A stretch of 64,000 nt of DNA, from positions 17,112,001 to 17,176,000 of the forward strand of contig OZ017804.1 of assembly GCA_963969395.1 (NCBI GenBank), in the 5' to 3' direction. A model generated the notes under the pieces. The model saw only the letters and a list, made by a program, of their open reading frames with translations, made no database searches and was not told where the DNA came from. The stretch comes from Pseudoscleropodium purum (Eukaryota; Streptophyta; Bryopsida; Hypnales; Brachytheciaceae). The position numbers were made by a program, and so were the translations under genes. Positions 34,381 to 46,809 of this stretch are shown here, in pieces; the first letter of the stretch is position 1, and every line of letters starts with the position of its first letter.

Positions 34381-34677
34381 TCCTCTACTATTTAGTCTAT
34401 AAAAAAACTCCTTTACACTTGAAATCCTTTAGACAAATTGGGGGCATATTAGGCATTACAGCTCATTGGCTGTAAAATAAATAAATAAATTTAATAATGC
34501 TTCTAGTGTCTCTGAGGATGGAAATTAATAGATTTTTACTTTTAGAATCATTTCTAAATAGCAATTTCTTGTCATTGGTTTATCTTTTGATTTATGTTTT
34601 TTTTCCTATCCTTGCTCACGTAGAAACTAGAGTATAGTTTAAGTATATTGTATGTGAAGGTCAGATTCTTCAAAAAT

Positions 34678-34710
34678 ATATAAGGTGTTATAAAGTGTAA
34701 CACCTTATAT
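34678..34710. other. Short perfect hairpin (13 bp arms, 7-base loop)
   Basis: ATATAAGGTGTTA (34678-34690) and TAACACCTTATAT (34698-34710) are exact inverted copies. No T-run follows on the + strand. No gene lies next to it, so a terminator role is unlikely. Confidence 0.6.
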
Positions 34711-34719
34711 TCAATTTGT

Positions 34720-36735
34720 AAAAAGTACCACATATCTTCTTCTAAATGGTCTAAGGTGACATTGACCCCTAAGAATCTAAAGTGGAAATTCAATTTTGGC
34801 ACTATGGTGCCGAATCAAACCTTTACCTATGGTAAAGTCAAAGCCATAACCTTTAAACGATCTAGAGACCTCTTTTGGCCTACAAAACCCTTAGAAACCT
34901 TGAATTCACTAAGATAATGAACTTATTGCTCAAAATTCTAAACTACAATAATGATGGCATAGTTGCTATTGATTTTTAAGGAGGTTTTGCATGATTTTGT
35001 GATACTTCCTCCACTATTTGTGCAATATCAAAGTGCCTATACATTGCATATTACCAACCATGTGTACTATACAACGTAGGGGAGGGACAATAGATTGCGT
35101 TCATATTTGCCATGATATGATGATCGGAAGAGCCTGAAAAATTGCAATGGATGATCCATTGTATTTAGTGTTACATTTTTTTTAAGAGATTCCAACCACA
35201 TTTGGATCCAAATTTCATGTGGCAAGTGTTGATCAATGCAACCTTTCATTTGCTTCCTATATAATTGGTGCCAACCATGCAATAAGGGCAACAATGGTGC
35301 CTAAGAATTGCAACGAGTTTGCAAGAATTGTGTTCAAATTCAATAATGAATTCCTACCCTATCACCAATTTTGTGGGAAATGCATGGGAAATCTATTGCA
35401 GTATCCAAGGTATGCAAATGAGCGTGTGTCGCGTCACGTTCATTGAAAGGAAGTCTTTAAAAAGAAGAAGATGGTGAACAACCTGTTTTTTTGCTTTTTT
35501 TCATGCTCTAGGGTATTGTCCTTCCCTAGTTTGGCATTGGGTGGAGAAACTTCCTAGAACTCTTATCTTGATAATGTCCAACAAGAATGCGAGTTGTGAT
35601 GTATGAGTGCTTTTTTACCCACCCTTGGTAAACAAACAAACACATCCAAGTTCTTGTATTTTTTATTTCTATCCTATGGGTGTTCTAATGTTGGTCCATT
35701 GTGCCTTCCAAGCAATAGATCGTCCTAGAATTCCTACTCCTACGATTTATAACATTCTCTATCCCTCTATCCTTAACTATGGAGGTTTTAAATATTATTT
35801 TATAATTTCTAAGTGAACCCTTCTTTTGTAAGCCTTAGTTCAAGCTATCTATTTTGATAAGAACTTCTAATTCAGACTTCTGTAGTGAGAATTATAGAGG
35901 GATGAAGTTTGACCACTATTCGGTGATCCAACTTTCATCTATAGTTTTCTATTTAACTATAATTCAAAACCTAGTATTTTTTTACCCTTGACTTCTAAAT
36001 TCTTTAAGTTGTCTTAGGTTTCATTCTTAGTCTCCTTAGATGGATTGAGCTAGTTTTCATCCAATATGGTTTAAAACTTCATCCATTGATATCTTTATTG
36101 AAATAACTCGGAATCATGAGTGTAATATAGTTCTCGAAACCGCTAGACAAGGCCTATACTATGCAGCACCTGACTATAGGTAATAATCTACTCTTTACAA
36201 TCTGAGTTGGATTTAGACTTCCAGTATTGTAGTACAACTAGTTAATTTTAAAGCTTCAAGAGAAAATTAAGGATTTAGGTATGTACCTCAAAAGTGGGAT
36301 CATTGTTGAGATTGTGTTGTAACCCTTGGTGCTCTCCCTTGTTTGCCATCCTTCTTCCACTTTAATAATTTTGGTTGTAGCTTGAAGATAAAGAAAACTT
36401 ATAAGTGGTTGCTTCCCCTAAAACTACTTTCCTTCTTCCTCCTCTATTTCTTTCCCGTCCACTATTCCTCTTTCCCTTCTATCCTTCTTTTATTATTGTA
36501 TACTAGGGTTGACTTTGGACTTTGACTCTATCTCCTACACAATAATTGATTATTCCAACCCAATCTTCTTATCTAATGTCACTTATTGGATTGTTCCTTT
36601 TCTAATGGTTGACCTTCCCCCTTGAGATTTCCTACTAACCCCAATCTACCCTTAGTATCTTCTTTAAATCCATACCCCCTTTCCCTTGGACTTTATTTAT
36701 ATTTAACCGGATTTTGATTGAGTTTTGGTATACCT
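34720..36735. other. No gene recognised
   Basis: Moderately AT-rich. Frames of 60-75 codons (35219-35446, 35607-35816) lack recognisable domains. A duplicated-transposon origin is possible but I find no match inside the window. Confidence 0.4.
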
Positions 36736-36737
36736 AA

Positions 36738-37625
36738 CCCCCCCCCCCCCTTTTAGTTGGACTTTGGAGGTGTAGGACACCTCTAGACTCTCTAGGGAGC
36801 CCTCGAGGGTTGCTGGAATGAACTTGGGACATGTTGGGAAGCTCTAGTATGGCTGGGTAGTTCCAGTATGTACTTGGGTGCCTCCGATACGTGCTGGGTT
36901 GGACTTGGAAGCACTAAGATAGCCTTAGGATGGTTGGATTGGACTTGGGAGTACTAGGAAGCCCTTGAAGGTGTCGAGATTACCTTAGGATACATTGGAA
37001 AGCTTTGGATATGGCTGGGTAGCTTCAGGTATATGTTGGAGTCCTTCCGAAGGTGCTAGGTTGGCCTTGGGAGCACTTGGGAGCCTTAGAGAATGTTGGG
37101 ATGGCCTTGGGACACGTTGGGAAGCTCCAAGTATGGCTTGGTAGCTCTGGGTGTAGTTGGGTAGCTCTCAATATGTATTGAGGTGCCTCCAAGGGTTGCT
37201 AGGATGGCCTTGGGACACGTTGAGTAGTTCCGTGTATGTACTAGGTGCCTCTGAGGGGTGCTTGAAAGCCTTGGGAGCACTAGGAAGCCCTTAAGGGTGT
37301 CGGGATGGCCTTGGGACACATTGGGAAGCTCCGGATATGGTTGGGTAGCTCCAGATATAGCTAGATAGCTCTCAGTATGTATTGGGGTGCCTCCAAAGGT
37401 TGTTGGGGTGGCCTTAGGACAGTGGAGAGCCTTAGGGGGTGCTAAAATGGCCTTGGGATATGCTAAGAAGCTCTAGGTATGTATTAGGTACCTCCAAGGG
37501 ATGCTGAAAGCCTAGGGAGTACTGGAAAGCCTTCAAGGGGTATTGGGATGGTCTTGAAAATACTGGAGTGCCTTCGAGGGTTGCTAGGATGGCTTTGGGA
37601 CACTAGAAAGTCTTAGGGGGTTCTT
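36738..37625. repeat. C-run and degenerate minisatellite
   Basis: A run of 13 C (36738-36750) precedes about 870 bp built from a few recurring phrases: GGCCTTGGGACACGTTGGGA (37103), GATGGCCTTGGGACAC (37305), AGCTCCGGATATGGTTGGGT (37327), TGTATTGAGGTGCCTCCAAG (37172), CACTAGGAAGCCCTTAAGGG (37279). The phrases recur in shuffled order with about 100 bp spacing. The 77-codon reverse frame at 37086-37319 simply translates the repeat (SQGHP twice). Confidence 0.8.
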
Positions 37626-37629
37626 CTCT

Positions 37630-40600
37630 AATGCTTGACTTAATTAAGGCAATTACTTACACTACCTTTACATTCTAATATCCTTCTACAACTGCTTAGG
37701 CTACCTTTAATTGAATCCAATGCCACCTCTTATTGCTACTTTTAGAAGCTAAACTTGGACTTTCCAAACTTGCATTTTGGAAACTAAACTTGGCACATTA
37801 ACCAATATACTATCTTTCAAAGGGTGGTTTCTAATTCTCAAGGTCAAAGCTTCGCCGTAGGGTGACAATGGTCTAAGTTTTCCCAATAAGCCACTTATCC
37901 TGTGGTACTCTCACTTTGGAACAACATAAGGTTAGTCTACAATGATATTCAACAACTTAGTATACAAACCATCCAGTTCTAGGGGATTTCATCAAAAGGA
38001 GTTCCTACTTAAAATTAAGATACTCAACTCACAAGCTAGAGACCTCTCAAAGTGGCATCGCCAAGGTACGGTGAGAGGGTCTAGGATTAGTACAACAACA
38101 AACTTAACAACACTTGAACTACAATTGACAATAATCAATAAGTCACACAAACCAATGTTGGAAGGGACTCCAATGTCTTCCAAAGAAAGCTATACAAATA
38201 CCAACAATTGGAGCTAAAAATGCTCCAAAAACAAAAATAATTGGCAACATGGCCTAAATTGATCAAAATCCAATTGAATGGATCCAATACTCTAGCAAGT
38301 GGTTCAAATCAAACTGGAAAGGATGTTGTGGGAGAGAAATGAGAGCCCTTAAATACCTTTCAAGGGCCTCATCTCTCTCCAATTTCCTACTATGTAACCT
38401 TATCACATGAGATTTTCAACCTAATCCTTTCAATTTTGACTTCTATGTTGAACCTAACCTTTAACTTTTGGATAAATACTCCAAATGACAAACAAATTGC
38501 GCCAATGGCTTCAGAATGCCATTTTTAGTCTAGGAATCTCCATACCCCCTTTTCCAACCTCAAAAACCTAAAGAATCTTAGCGGTAACTAGAAACTCAAA
38601 ACAGATAAAAATCTAAATTTTAGAGTTTTTACTGTTTGACGAAAGTAACTAGCCTAGGCTTCTAAGTAGATTCAAGGGAGTAAAAAAAGACCCTAATTTT
38701 TTATATTCTAATGTGATGTGCTCTTGATACACTAGTCAACTCCACACTTGATCCTTGAATTTGCCAATTTGGGAGGATCTTGCTAATTTTAGCATCTTCT
38801 GATATCAGAATGTCACAAAATTTGTTGGGATACTTTATAAACAAAAAAGAAGCTATATTAATTTTTAATGAGATTTTATTGCACTCATCGTAATTTCCAC
38901 AATTTTACTATGTCGGATTTGGATAGTTGACTGTTTGGAAAATGATTTAGAATGATTAGAAAAAATTGAGATTTTTTGAGGAACTCCTCATGGAATTCCT
39001 CAAGAATTGCAAAATTTTACATTCTTACTTTGCACACATGAAAAAGGAGTATAAATCCTGCTAGTTCTTTTAACTTTTGGTGAATAGAAAATCTTCCACA
39101 AAAAAGAGAATCTTGGCGAAGCAATTGTGCTATTGGACTCCTAGCATGACTCCTGCTTCAAATCACCATACTTAGGATGTAAATGCCCTTTAATGCTCTA
39201 ATTTGAGTTTCTTCACATATAGGCTAGCAATTGGGGTTTCTATTGTTTTGTCAATAGAATAGGGAAACTAAAATCTATCACAGGAAATCTACACTAGGGT
39301 TCTCACAATATTCCTTCAAACCAGTTTTAACCAATTTGTGTCTCATTACACAAATAGGTGTAGATAATTGGACAGTTTCTACTTAACACACTTATTATGT
39401 ATAAAAAGTGGATTTCTACCCTATTTACATGTAAGTTTGGCTTGTATATATACAAAACTAGACGTAAAGTGACTAGGAGGTATATTGGTATGTGCAATAT
39501 AGGTTTCGGTCCAACAAGCGTTTCTGGTCTTTTCACACCTAGAACCACACTCAAAAACTATAGGAAATAAAAAAATAAAGATTGAGTCCCAAATGATGAA
39601 ATCAGGACTCACATGATGTCTACTATATTATAAAATTTGTAAGGAGATAAATTCCATAGAGTAGACTATAGTCTCTTTTAGTAAATTAGATTAAAAAATT
39701 GGACGTAAATTGGGTGTTTCTTAAGCAGAATCAAATTGCAATTATTTGCTTGAGTACTTCCTCAACTCTCCATTTTCCTACTTTGGAAAGTTGTGAATTC
39801 ATTGCTTAGGCAAAAGCATTCCACTATATATGCCTAATTTCTACTATTCCTAAAGTTCATAGTGTAAAAGGTGACTCTAAAAAAAACTAACTAATATCAT
39901 CTCAAAATATCTTCATTAAAAGTACTTGCTTGTACATTTGTGGTGATGTTTTTGGAAATATGATAGTATAGAACTTTTAAGAAAAAAGGACGAGTTGCTT
40001 CAACCAACATTTTATGGCATGGATAAAGTTGAATTACCTTGAGCTTTATAAAAGATTTTGGATGATATGATCAAACTATACGAGGAGGGAGATGGTGAAC
40101 AATGAGCTCAAATTTGAGTAAATGTTCTTGATCAAAGATATGCAAGTCAATCCGTAGACATAAACCTTCGATCCTAGCACATTGATTCTTCTTGGTTGTT
40201 GTTTCATCATAATCCATTTAGCAATAGAGACACGATACTACTAACCAACCACAAGGAATTTTTGGTGATGTAATTAACCTATGGTTTCTAGTTTAGGATA
40301 TTCATAGTTTACATTCTAGGCATTATTGTCTATGGAAATTGGATTCATAAGCTTACAAGTAATTGATCAAGAATTATTCTGGGGTTGTCAGTTGCTTAGG
40401 ATTAAGTGAAAGAGGCAACTGAATTTCAAGCAACTGCAATATTCCATTTGTTGTCTATTTGTGCCATCACTAAACTAATGGCAATCACCAAGTACACCGA
40501 ATTTTCAACAATGGAAGTCTTCAAGCTTAAGAGCATGTGCACCATCATCAACCTTTCTGCTATCAACTTACTGAAATTCAATTCTAACATGGAAAGGCAG

Positions 40601-41505
40601 TCTTGTGCATACGTAAACCACTCCCAAGAAATTTCCCATTCATTTCTTGGGAGGCTTTTGCTGCATAATGTCTGATTGTATGGTTTTTCTTGCGTAATTG
40701 AGCATTATAGATTACTCATCCAACTTAGATTTCTCATCCTTGATTTTTCATCCTTCTACTCGTGCTTTATGTTGGCCAATGGCTCCTTGTTGTTAGGCAT
40801 TTGGAGAAATAACAGGCCTCCTTGTCAAGCTCTGCCCTCCTCATCAACCCGTTATTCCCAAAACACCTTCTTCCTTGGGCATTGCCCTATACAAAACTCA
40901 CCCAACTAATCACTAATATTTGGTGTCCTTCAATATGTGCTATAAGAAATTTTTGTAGTACATACCAATTCTTTACTTTTAGGGAGTGACATTGTGAAAT
41001 TTTTTTTGTAAAACTTTGATGATGTTAAAATATTTACACAACACTACATGTTGCATACCTATAGCCCTTTTTTGTGAAAAATTTTAAGTATATTTGGGTT
41101 CTATTATATAATGATTTGGCATAAGTACATTTTATGCCAAATGCTACATGTGCCTCAATGCTCTATCTGCGTCAAGTATAGCTAATTATGGTGAATTTGT
41201 GTGTATTAAGCGTTTTAAACTACGCTATGCCATCTTGAAAAAAATCAAGGAAATTCTGAGGCATTTATACCAATGCATTGTAGTTCCAAAAGAATCTCAA
41301 GTTCATCACACCATCAGAGCATTTACAGAAATTACTATACTCCAAAATAAACCTCATACGACATAAACTGCCACGCACTTCGAAGCGTTTAAGGATTAAA
41401 CTTTGACGCTGTATTTTAGAAAAAATAACGAAAACAAAAATGTTCAATCCAAAAATAAAAATAAAATACAAACCAAAAAAGAATTGAAACTGAGGTTTAG
41501 TAGTT
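37630..41505. other. No gene recognised
   Basis: Mostly AT-rich DNA with short low-complexity frames (60-91 codons, for example 37942-38217 and 40406-40675) that show no domain and no conservation elsewhere in the window. No structured repeat was identified. Confidence 0.4.
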
Positions 41506-41509
41506 TTCC

Positions 41510-42993
41510 AAAGGGGATTCCAGAATCTCCTTCAAAGCCCTAATGTAGCTGCTGTCTCAGCCGCACTCTAGTGGTGGAAAAAAACCAACAAAATCCAACA
41601 ATAGAAAATAAATCGTTCGTTCTTTTGCCATTGCCACCCTCCGCGGTTGCGGAGTGTCAAACTGTTTGCGGAGAGACGAAACACTTGTGCAAAATGTGGA
41701 CGAAATCCTGATCTTCACAACTCTCCACTAGACATTACGGCCCAAAAGACACACACTCGCTTGAAACTTGTGTACGTCCATGCTCCTTGGCAAATCGATG
41801 AGGAAGTTCCTGAAATTGGAACGCTCATCAGTCCATTCAATCGATAGTTTACCTAGAAAGAAGGACCATCACAATTCTTTGGGGTATGCTCTCCTGACGC
41901 AGCACTCGAATGTTGAACTGATGTCATTTTCTTTGGAAAGTCGAATCTCTCACGAAGCTTGAATTGACAGAACATGCATTATGAGCTCTAAAATAAAATC
42001 AAAACGCAAGAGAGTCATCAGCGATCCCAGTGCAATTTTATATTAAGTACTGGCGGACCACCGATGATGATACTACCGGTAATTATATTACAATTCTTTA
42101 AATCTCCCCAACTGCAATGTCAAATTCATCTGCTTGTGCCCGGCACCTACAACATGCATCTGGAATTAAGAAATTTTGTTGACAATCACCCAGAAGTTAG
42201 CGAGGATGTCAACACTGAAAATGAACTGCATATGAAAACTAACTGAAGTTTCCACACATCTGTAGCAGTGGAGTCGTGTGGACTTGAGAGTCGTGAGCCT
42301 TGTGGAGTCGTGTGGATTTCAGGATCTTCACAACGATCCTGTGAGTCTGCGGAGTGGCGAGAATGGAGCCGGACTCGGAGGCTCCATTCTCGCCCCATGA
42401 CTCAGAGGCTCCTTGATTTGCGAAGACGATGACGCGTCCCATGATGCAGAAAAACTACACAGTGCTGAGTTCCAAATTGACTCGCACGAGAGCATTTTGT
42501 TTCAGAATTTCGAATAATTATTTAGACTCTGCCCGTACATGTTCTCTAGTTTACAAGTGTATCCATGCTGCCTTCGCTGATGTGAGGCTGCCATTGCATT
42601 TTCATTCCAAGCTTTTGAAACATCCAGATTAGGCCATTGGGAATCATTAATTGTGATGATCGCTCTTCCTTGATAAACTGCTGGTTGGACTAATGAGTGA
42701 TCTAATTTCATGAGCTTCCGTATAGTGTTGCCGAGTATGGACTCAAGTTTCAAGCGAGTGTGTCTTCTGGGCCCGAATGTCCAGCGGAGACTTGTGAAGA
42801 TGAGGATTTCGTCCGCATTTCGTCCACGCATTTCGTCCCTCTTGATACGGTCTGACCCTCCACGGCCGCGAAGGAACGAACAATTTATTTTAATTTTAAA
42901 CTTAATATATTTTTTTAATTATCATTTTTAATAATAAAAATTCTGCCATTGCGGCGGCGGCAGTTTCGACGGGAATTCTTATAAATCCCCTTT
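41510..42993. mobile_element. Foldback/MULE-like element D2 (~1.48 kb, ~0.39 kb inverted ends)
   Basis: Left arm about 41510-41900 and right arm about 42600-42993 are inverted copies. AAAGGGGATT (41510) answers AATCCCCTTT (42984). ATCGTTCGTTC (41610) answers GAACGAACAA (42875). GTGGACGAAATCCTGATCTT (41696) answers the reverse of AAGATGAGGATTTCGTCC (42797). ACACTCGCTTGAAACTTG (41753) answers the reverse of CAAGTTTCAAGCGAGTGT (42743). The inner part aligns with D1. It adjoins unit G copy B at once on its right. There is no transposase frame; short frames in the arms are mirror images of one another. A 9 bp target duplication could not be confirmed by eye. Confidence 0.6.
42356..42394. other. 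Perfect 15 bp hairpin inside D2
   Basis: GGCGAGAATGGAGCC (42356-42370) and GGCTCCATTCTCGCC (42380-42394) are exact inverted copies around a 9-base loop. The D1 counterpart (23733-23771) has the same layout with two mismatches. Confidence 0.7.
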
Positions 42994-43009
42994 CTACGTC
43001 TCATCGTGC

Positions 43010-45545
43010 GAAGGATGTTCAACCACCTCACTCCATGCTTTACGAGAACATTTTCGATGAAGCTCCAAGTGACCCGCAGTCGAAGTTCAGTTTAGTTGTT
43101 CTCTCGCACGCCAAGGAAGCTCAACGAAGTCTCGCTCATACAATTCTATCCTTCCCTCCTGATCGATTTGTGTGTTCAAGCTAGTATTGTGTTTTGGCTC
43201 AGGCAGTCCAGTTCTTTGGGCTTGTATTCTGGAACTAAGGTGTTGCGGCGGAAGCTCCCTCGCTAGCTATCTGTCCGGAAGAGTCTCTCTGGATTCACCA
43301 AACATCGGTGGAGGCTTTCGCGTCTAGTCGCATCTCATGTCGAGCTGGGCATGCACTTCGATCGACATCGAACAGGAAGAAAGCTCAATTGCTCTTTGTC
43401 ACCAGACTCTGTGCACAATTCTGGTTTGCGTAAATTGGGGCGTTTGCCCCTTTCGTGTTCCCCTGCTCGCATGAGGTGCGGCTGGATGCGAACGCCGAAC
43501 TCATCATCGTTCTCTGCGGTGGTTTTGTGCGAGTGACTTTCATATTCAGGTTTCTCGATTTTCTTCTTTCTCGCATGCTTCTTTGGTTTTCTAATACTCA
43601 TTTCTAGGTGATCCCAGATCTCTGAATTTATTGGAAAGAAACCCACCGTTTGTTGTGAATGAGAATGAGTGAGACTCGTTGATCGATTGGATAAGGAAGT
43701 GTGAGTGTAACATGTAGCATCGTGCTACCAAACTGTGAGTGTATATATCATGCAAGCAAAGCTTTGAGTGTCTAGGCTGGAGGCGTGGGTGGAGCTGGTT
43801 GGGAAAGAAGGTGTGTCAATTACACATACATTGAAGTTCTTGGTTATTGAGTTTTGAATCGCTTGCTTTGTTTCTGAACAAGCTTACCTTGCGACAAAAA
43901 GTGTTACAGTTTTTGTTCTGCGCTTGTACTGCAGGATGATGGACTCGCCTCACGCGCTCGACCAGTGATTTGATTTGGTTACCTCATGCGGATGAACTGC
44001 GTTTTCGATCCAATTCCAATGTTAGTAACCACTTAAGCCTTCCAAGCTTCAAGCTCGCTTCTGACAGTTCCAAGCTCGCTTCTGATTTGTATTTGTAAAA
44101 TCAATTTCGTTCCAATACTTTAAAACATAAATTCATACTATCCTAGAGTTTTGACCTCTCTATTTCTGGTGCCGTTTTCAAACTTGAATGGTTTTCTTTA
44201 GTGTAATTGGTCCTCGACAGAGAAGGTTTAACGTGACGCCTTTCTGTTCTTTTTTGCAATTTTAATGTCTTGCAGCATATCGAGGTTCTTCACACGAATG
44301 GGAACGTACACCTTGTAGCTGGTTGTTTTTAAGTTGTTTATTCAAGCGAATTGAGCGCCAGATCTCAGGCTTAAGCATTGAGCATAGATGTTATTTTACA
44401 GTTGGCACAGTGCATGTCTGGTCCCAGTTTGGTCCTTGAGCTTCCTGGTTTTTTCACCCTCAATTTTGATATTCCTTGAATGTACCACAAATTTTGATGG
44501 TGAATTTTTCCACAAATTGCGAATGTGATGTATCTCACTAATTATGTGATGCAACAGTGCTTTTGCATTGTGAGGAATGAATCTACTTGCACATTTCTCT
44601 ACTGCTATAAATAATGTAAAATTCATTAAATTTGCAATATTTTAACAACCAGAAATTGTGACATATCTTCACAACTTTCAGGTCTGATTTCAGGCCACAA
44701 AGGCAGGTAAGTTATAGATTTTGGTTTCAGGCAGCACATACTGAACCATGCCACAGTATTGGAATTACTCCAATTTAATGATATTAACTGACGGTAACTG
44801 CTTCACTCAGACTAATGTGCCCCATGCTGTTGCCACAGTCAAAACAAAAAAAAACAAAAAATAAATAAATTTTTTATTCATAAAAAATTCAAAATTCAAT
44901 AATTTTCACATCATAAGTCAGAACATCATGAAACAAAGCCCATACACCCCCTCCTTGCCAAGGGCTTTTCGACGATACCAAACATGTGAATAGGAGACAC
45001 ATGGTCCGGGAGATCTCAATGTAACAAACAAAACAATACAAAACGCAACGCCTAACTTAATAGGAGGATTCTGAGCTCAGATGAATTTCTTGTGAAGGAA
45101 TCTCTACCACTTTCCATTACCATCTGCAACTGCTCACATTTGTCAATCAGACTTTGGCCTTCCAGGTTCAGATTGAATACTAAATTGAATACATTCATTG
45201 CATACTAAATCTTTTTACAATTTTCTTGTCAAATTTGAACTGAACACGAATTCATTTGACTAAGTTCCGTTGCGAAAATGTATTGACTCAATTACCCAAG
45301 AACTGTGAAATGTGAGCAAACGACGCTGGACTCTCAAACTCATTTATATCCTACCCTAAGCGACAGTATCATGTTGAACTATAACATAACTTGCTCTGTG
45401 ACTGACAGCCCGGCCTTACAGTCCTTTCCTCCCAAAGGGTGAGAACTGACCCCAGTCACATGCGGCATGTGCGACGGCTCATATCATGTGTTACCCATCA
45501 GAATTGATTGACAGAAACACGGGATCAGACATGTATTATAATTAG
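43010..45545 (+). repeat. Unit G, copy B
   Basis: Aligns with 56570-59430 (copy C) and, from about 44300, with 1-1330 (copy A). Strongly shared blocks: CAAACATCGGTGGAGGCTTT (43301), TCACCAGACTCTGTGCACAA (43401), TTCATATTCAGGTTTCTCGA (43539), GAATGAGAATGAGTGAGAC (43657), GTGTGAGTGTAACATGTAGC (43697). A possible exon (43935-44020) has an acceptor GCAG and a GTTAGT donor, but its best frame has a TGA, unlike copy C. Copy B has a 4-base insertion (ATGC near 43349) relative to C that breaks the shared frame. Compared with C it carries R4 at 44812-45025 and lacks the 58883-59233 insertion. Likely a pseudogene or a non-coding transcript unit. No family is recognised. Confidence 0.65.
44812..45025 (+). 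repeat. R4 dispersed repeat, copy 2
   Basis: Matches 9705-9925. It lies inside unit G copy B at a place where copies A and C do not have it. Confidence 0.55.
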
Positions 45546-46200
45546 ATAGTAGTGCAAGGATGCAATGGAAGTCTTATAAATCAATAGCACAAAAAAGTCA
45601 TTTAGAGAGTTTTAAGTATGGTAAAAAATATTGGATATTTGAGTGGAATGATTGTAATTTTTACCATTGTTGATTTGGACAATCAAATGATGAATCACAA
45701 GGTTCATTTAGTAATGGATGTTTGTTACTCTTCAAATACACCGTGAACCTTTGGGCTTTTGAAGGGCTATAAATTTAGATGTGTGTGAACTCTCTATATA
45801 GGGACTACTAGCTTAGTGCAGAGAAGAAGTTTCAATTCTAATTTATTTACACTACCCTTTAAAAGTAACATACAAATTTTATCAATTGATTAATCATCAT
45901 AAAAATAAAATAAAATACATAAAATTTTTCATTCATTTACCAAAATTAAAACCAAAGAACTTTGATATAGTTAAAATATATATAATATATATAGTATACC
46001 TATAATATGATTTACAAAATATGATATATATATATATATATATATATTGTGTGTGTGTGTGTGTGTGTGAAACAAACATGTAAACATATGGATATAAGAT
46101 ACAATTCATAATCCCATGTTAATTGTAATCAAGCATGTTCAAAACAAATATAAATAGGGAGAATGAACAAATATTATTAATTCATTCACTTACTAAAAAT
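45546..46200. repeat. Spacer of copy B
   Basis: After GGGATCAGACATGTATTATA the sequence jumps to the part of the spacer equivalent to 5975 and 62050 (GCAATGGAAGTCTTATAAAT), so about 2-5 kb of spacer is missing compared with A and C. It then follows copy C to TTAATTCATTCACTTACTAA, equivalent to 62665-62695. Confidence 0.55.
46024..46069. repeat. (AT)n followed by (TG)n microsatellite
   Basis: Alternating AT at 46024-46047 passes directly into TG repeats at 46048-46069. Copy C has no equivalent run at the matching place. Confidence 0.95.
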
Positions 46201-46245
46201 AAATGGGTAATGAAACATTACAAGAGAATGTATTAAATAGTTAAT

Positions 46246-46276
46246 CATCCAAAAGCTGTCTATCATCTTTTGGATG
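46246..46276. other. Short perfect hairpin (10 bp arms)
   Basis: CATCCAAAAG (46246-46255) and CTTTTGGATG (46267-46276) are exact inverted copies around an 11-base loop. No associated gene. Confidence 0.5.
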
Positions 46277-46679
46277 CATAGTGACAAAGTATTGTTTTTT
46301 GTGAAATCAAATATGAAAAATTGATGGGGTACATGTGTCATTCTGTGGGTGATTAAACCTTTCCAAAAAAATTAAAAAGGATATTGAAACCTTTTTCCAT
46401 TAGTTCAAAAGAGATGAATATATATTTAATAATAAATATTGAAAACAGAGAGAGATTTAGTACTTTACACCTCAAATAGGGCCTATTCTATCAGTTCATG
46501 ATCCATTTCACCTTCTTTACAGTTTTGTATCCTCTAATTCACACACTTTTTGGCACACAAAATCACAAGCAAGAACATGCCCAACCATAGTTATCGTAAA
46601 TTCATCCTTGCTAGGTTCAATGAAGATCGTCAAGATCTTGATCAGGAGGGAGGGCACTATGCAATACTAGTTGCATATG

Positions 46680-46806
46680 GATATGAGTATAAATACACAT
46701 ATGTTACAAAAATGAATACAAATACAAAATATGAGATATGGGTACGAGTATAAATACACATATGTTAAAAAATGAATACAACTACAAAATATGAGATATG
46801 GATACG
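46680..46806. repeat. Tandem repeat (~64 bp, two units)
   Basis: GAGTATAAATACACATATGT starts at 46685 and again at 46748. The units contain ATGAATACAA and AAATATGAGATATGG. The motif set (AATAC, GGGTACGAG, GATATGG) resembles the minisatellite at 62890-63090 in copy C, and the place along the duplicated spacer also matches. Confidence 0.7.
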
Positions 46807-46809
46807 GGT

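Noticed and set aside
34678..34710. Perfect hairpin as a transcription terminator
   Set aside because: Bacterial-type terminators are not expected here; there is no T-run and no gene ending nearby.
37086..37319. 77-codon reverse frame
   Set aside because: Direct product of the minisatellite repeat (SQGHP recurring).
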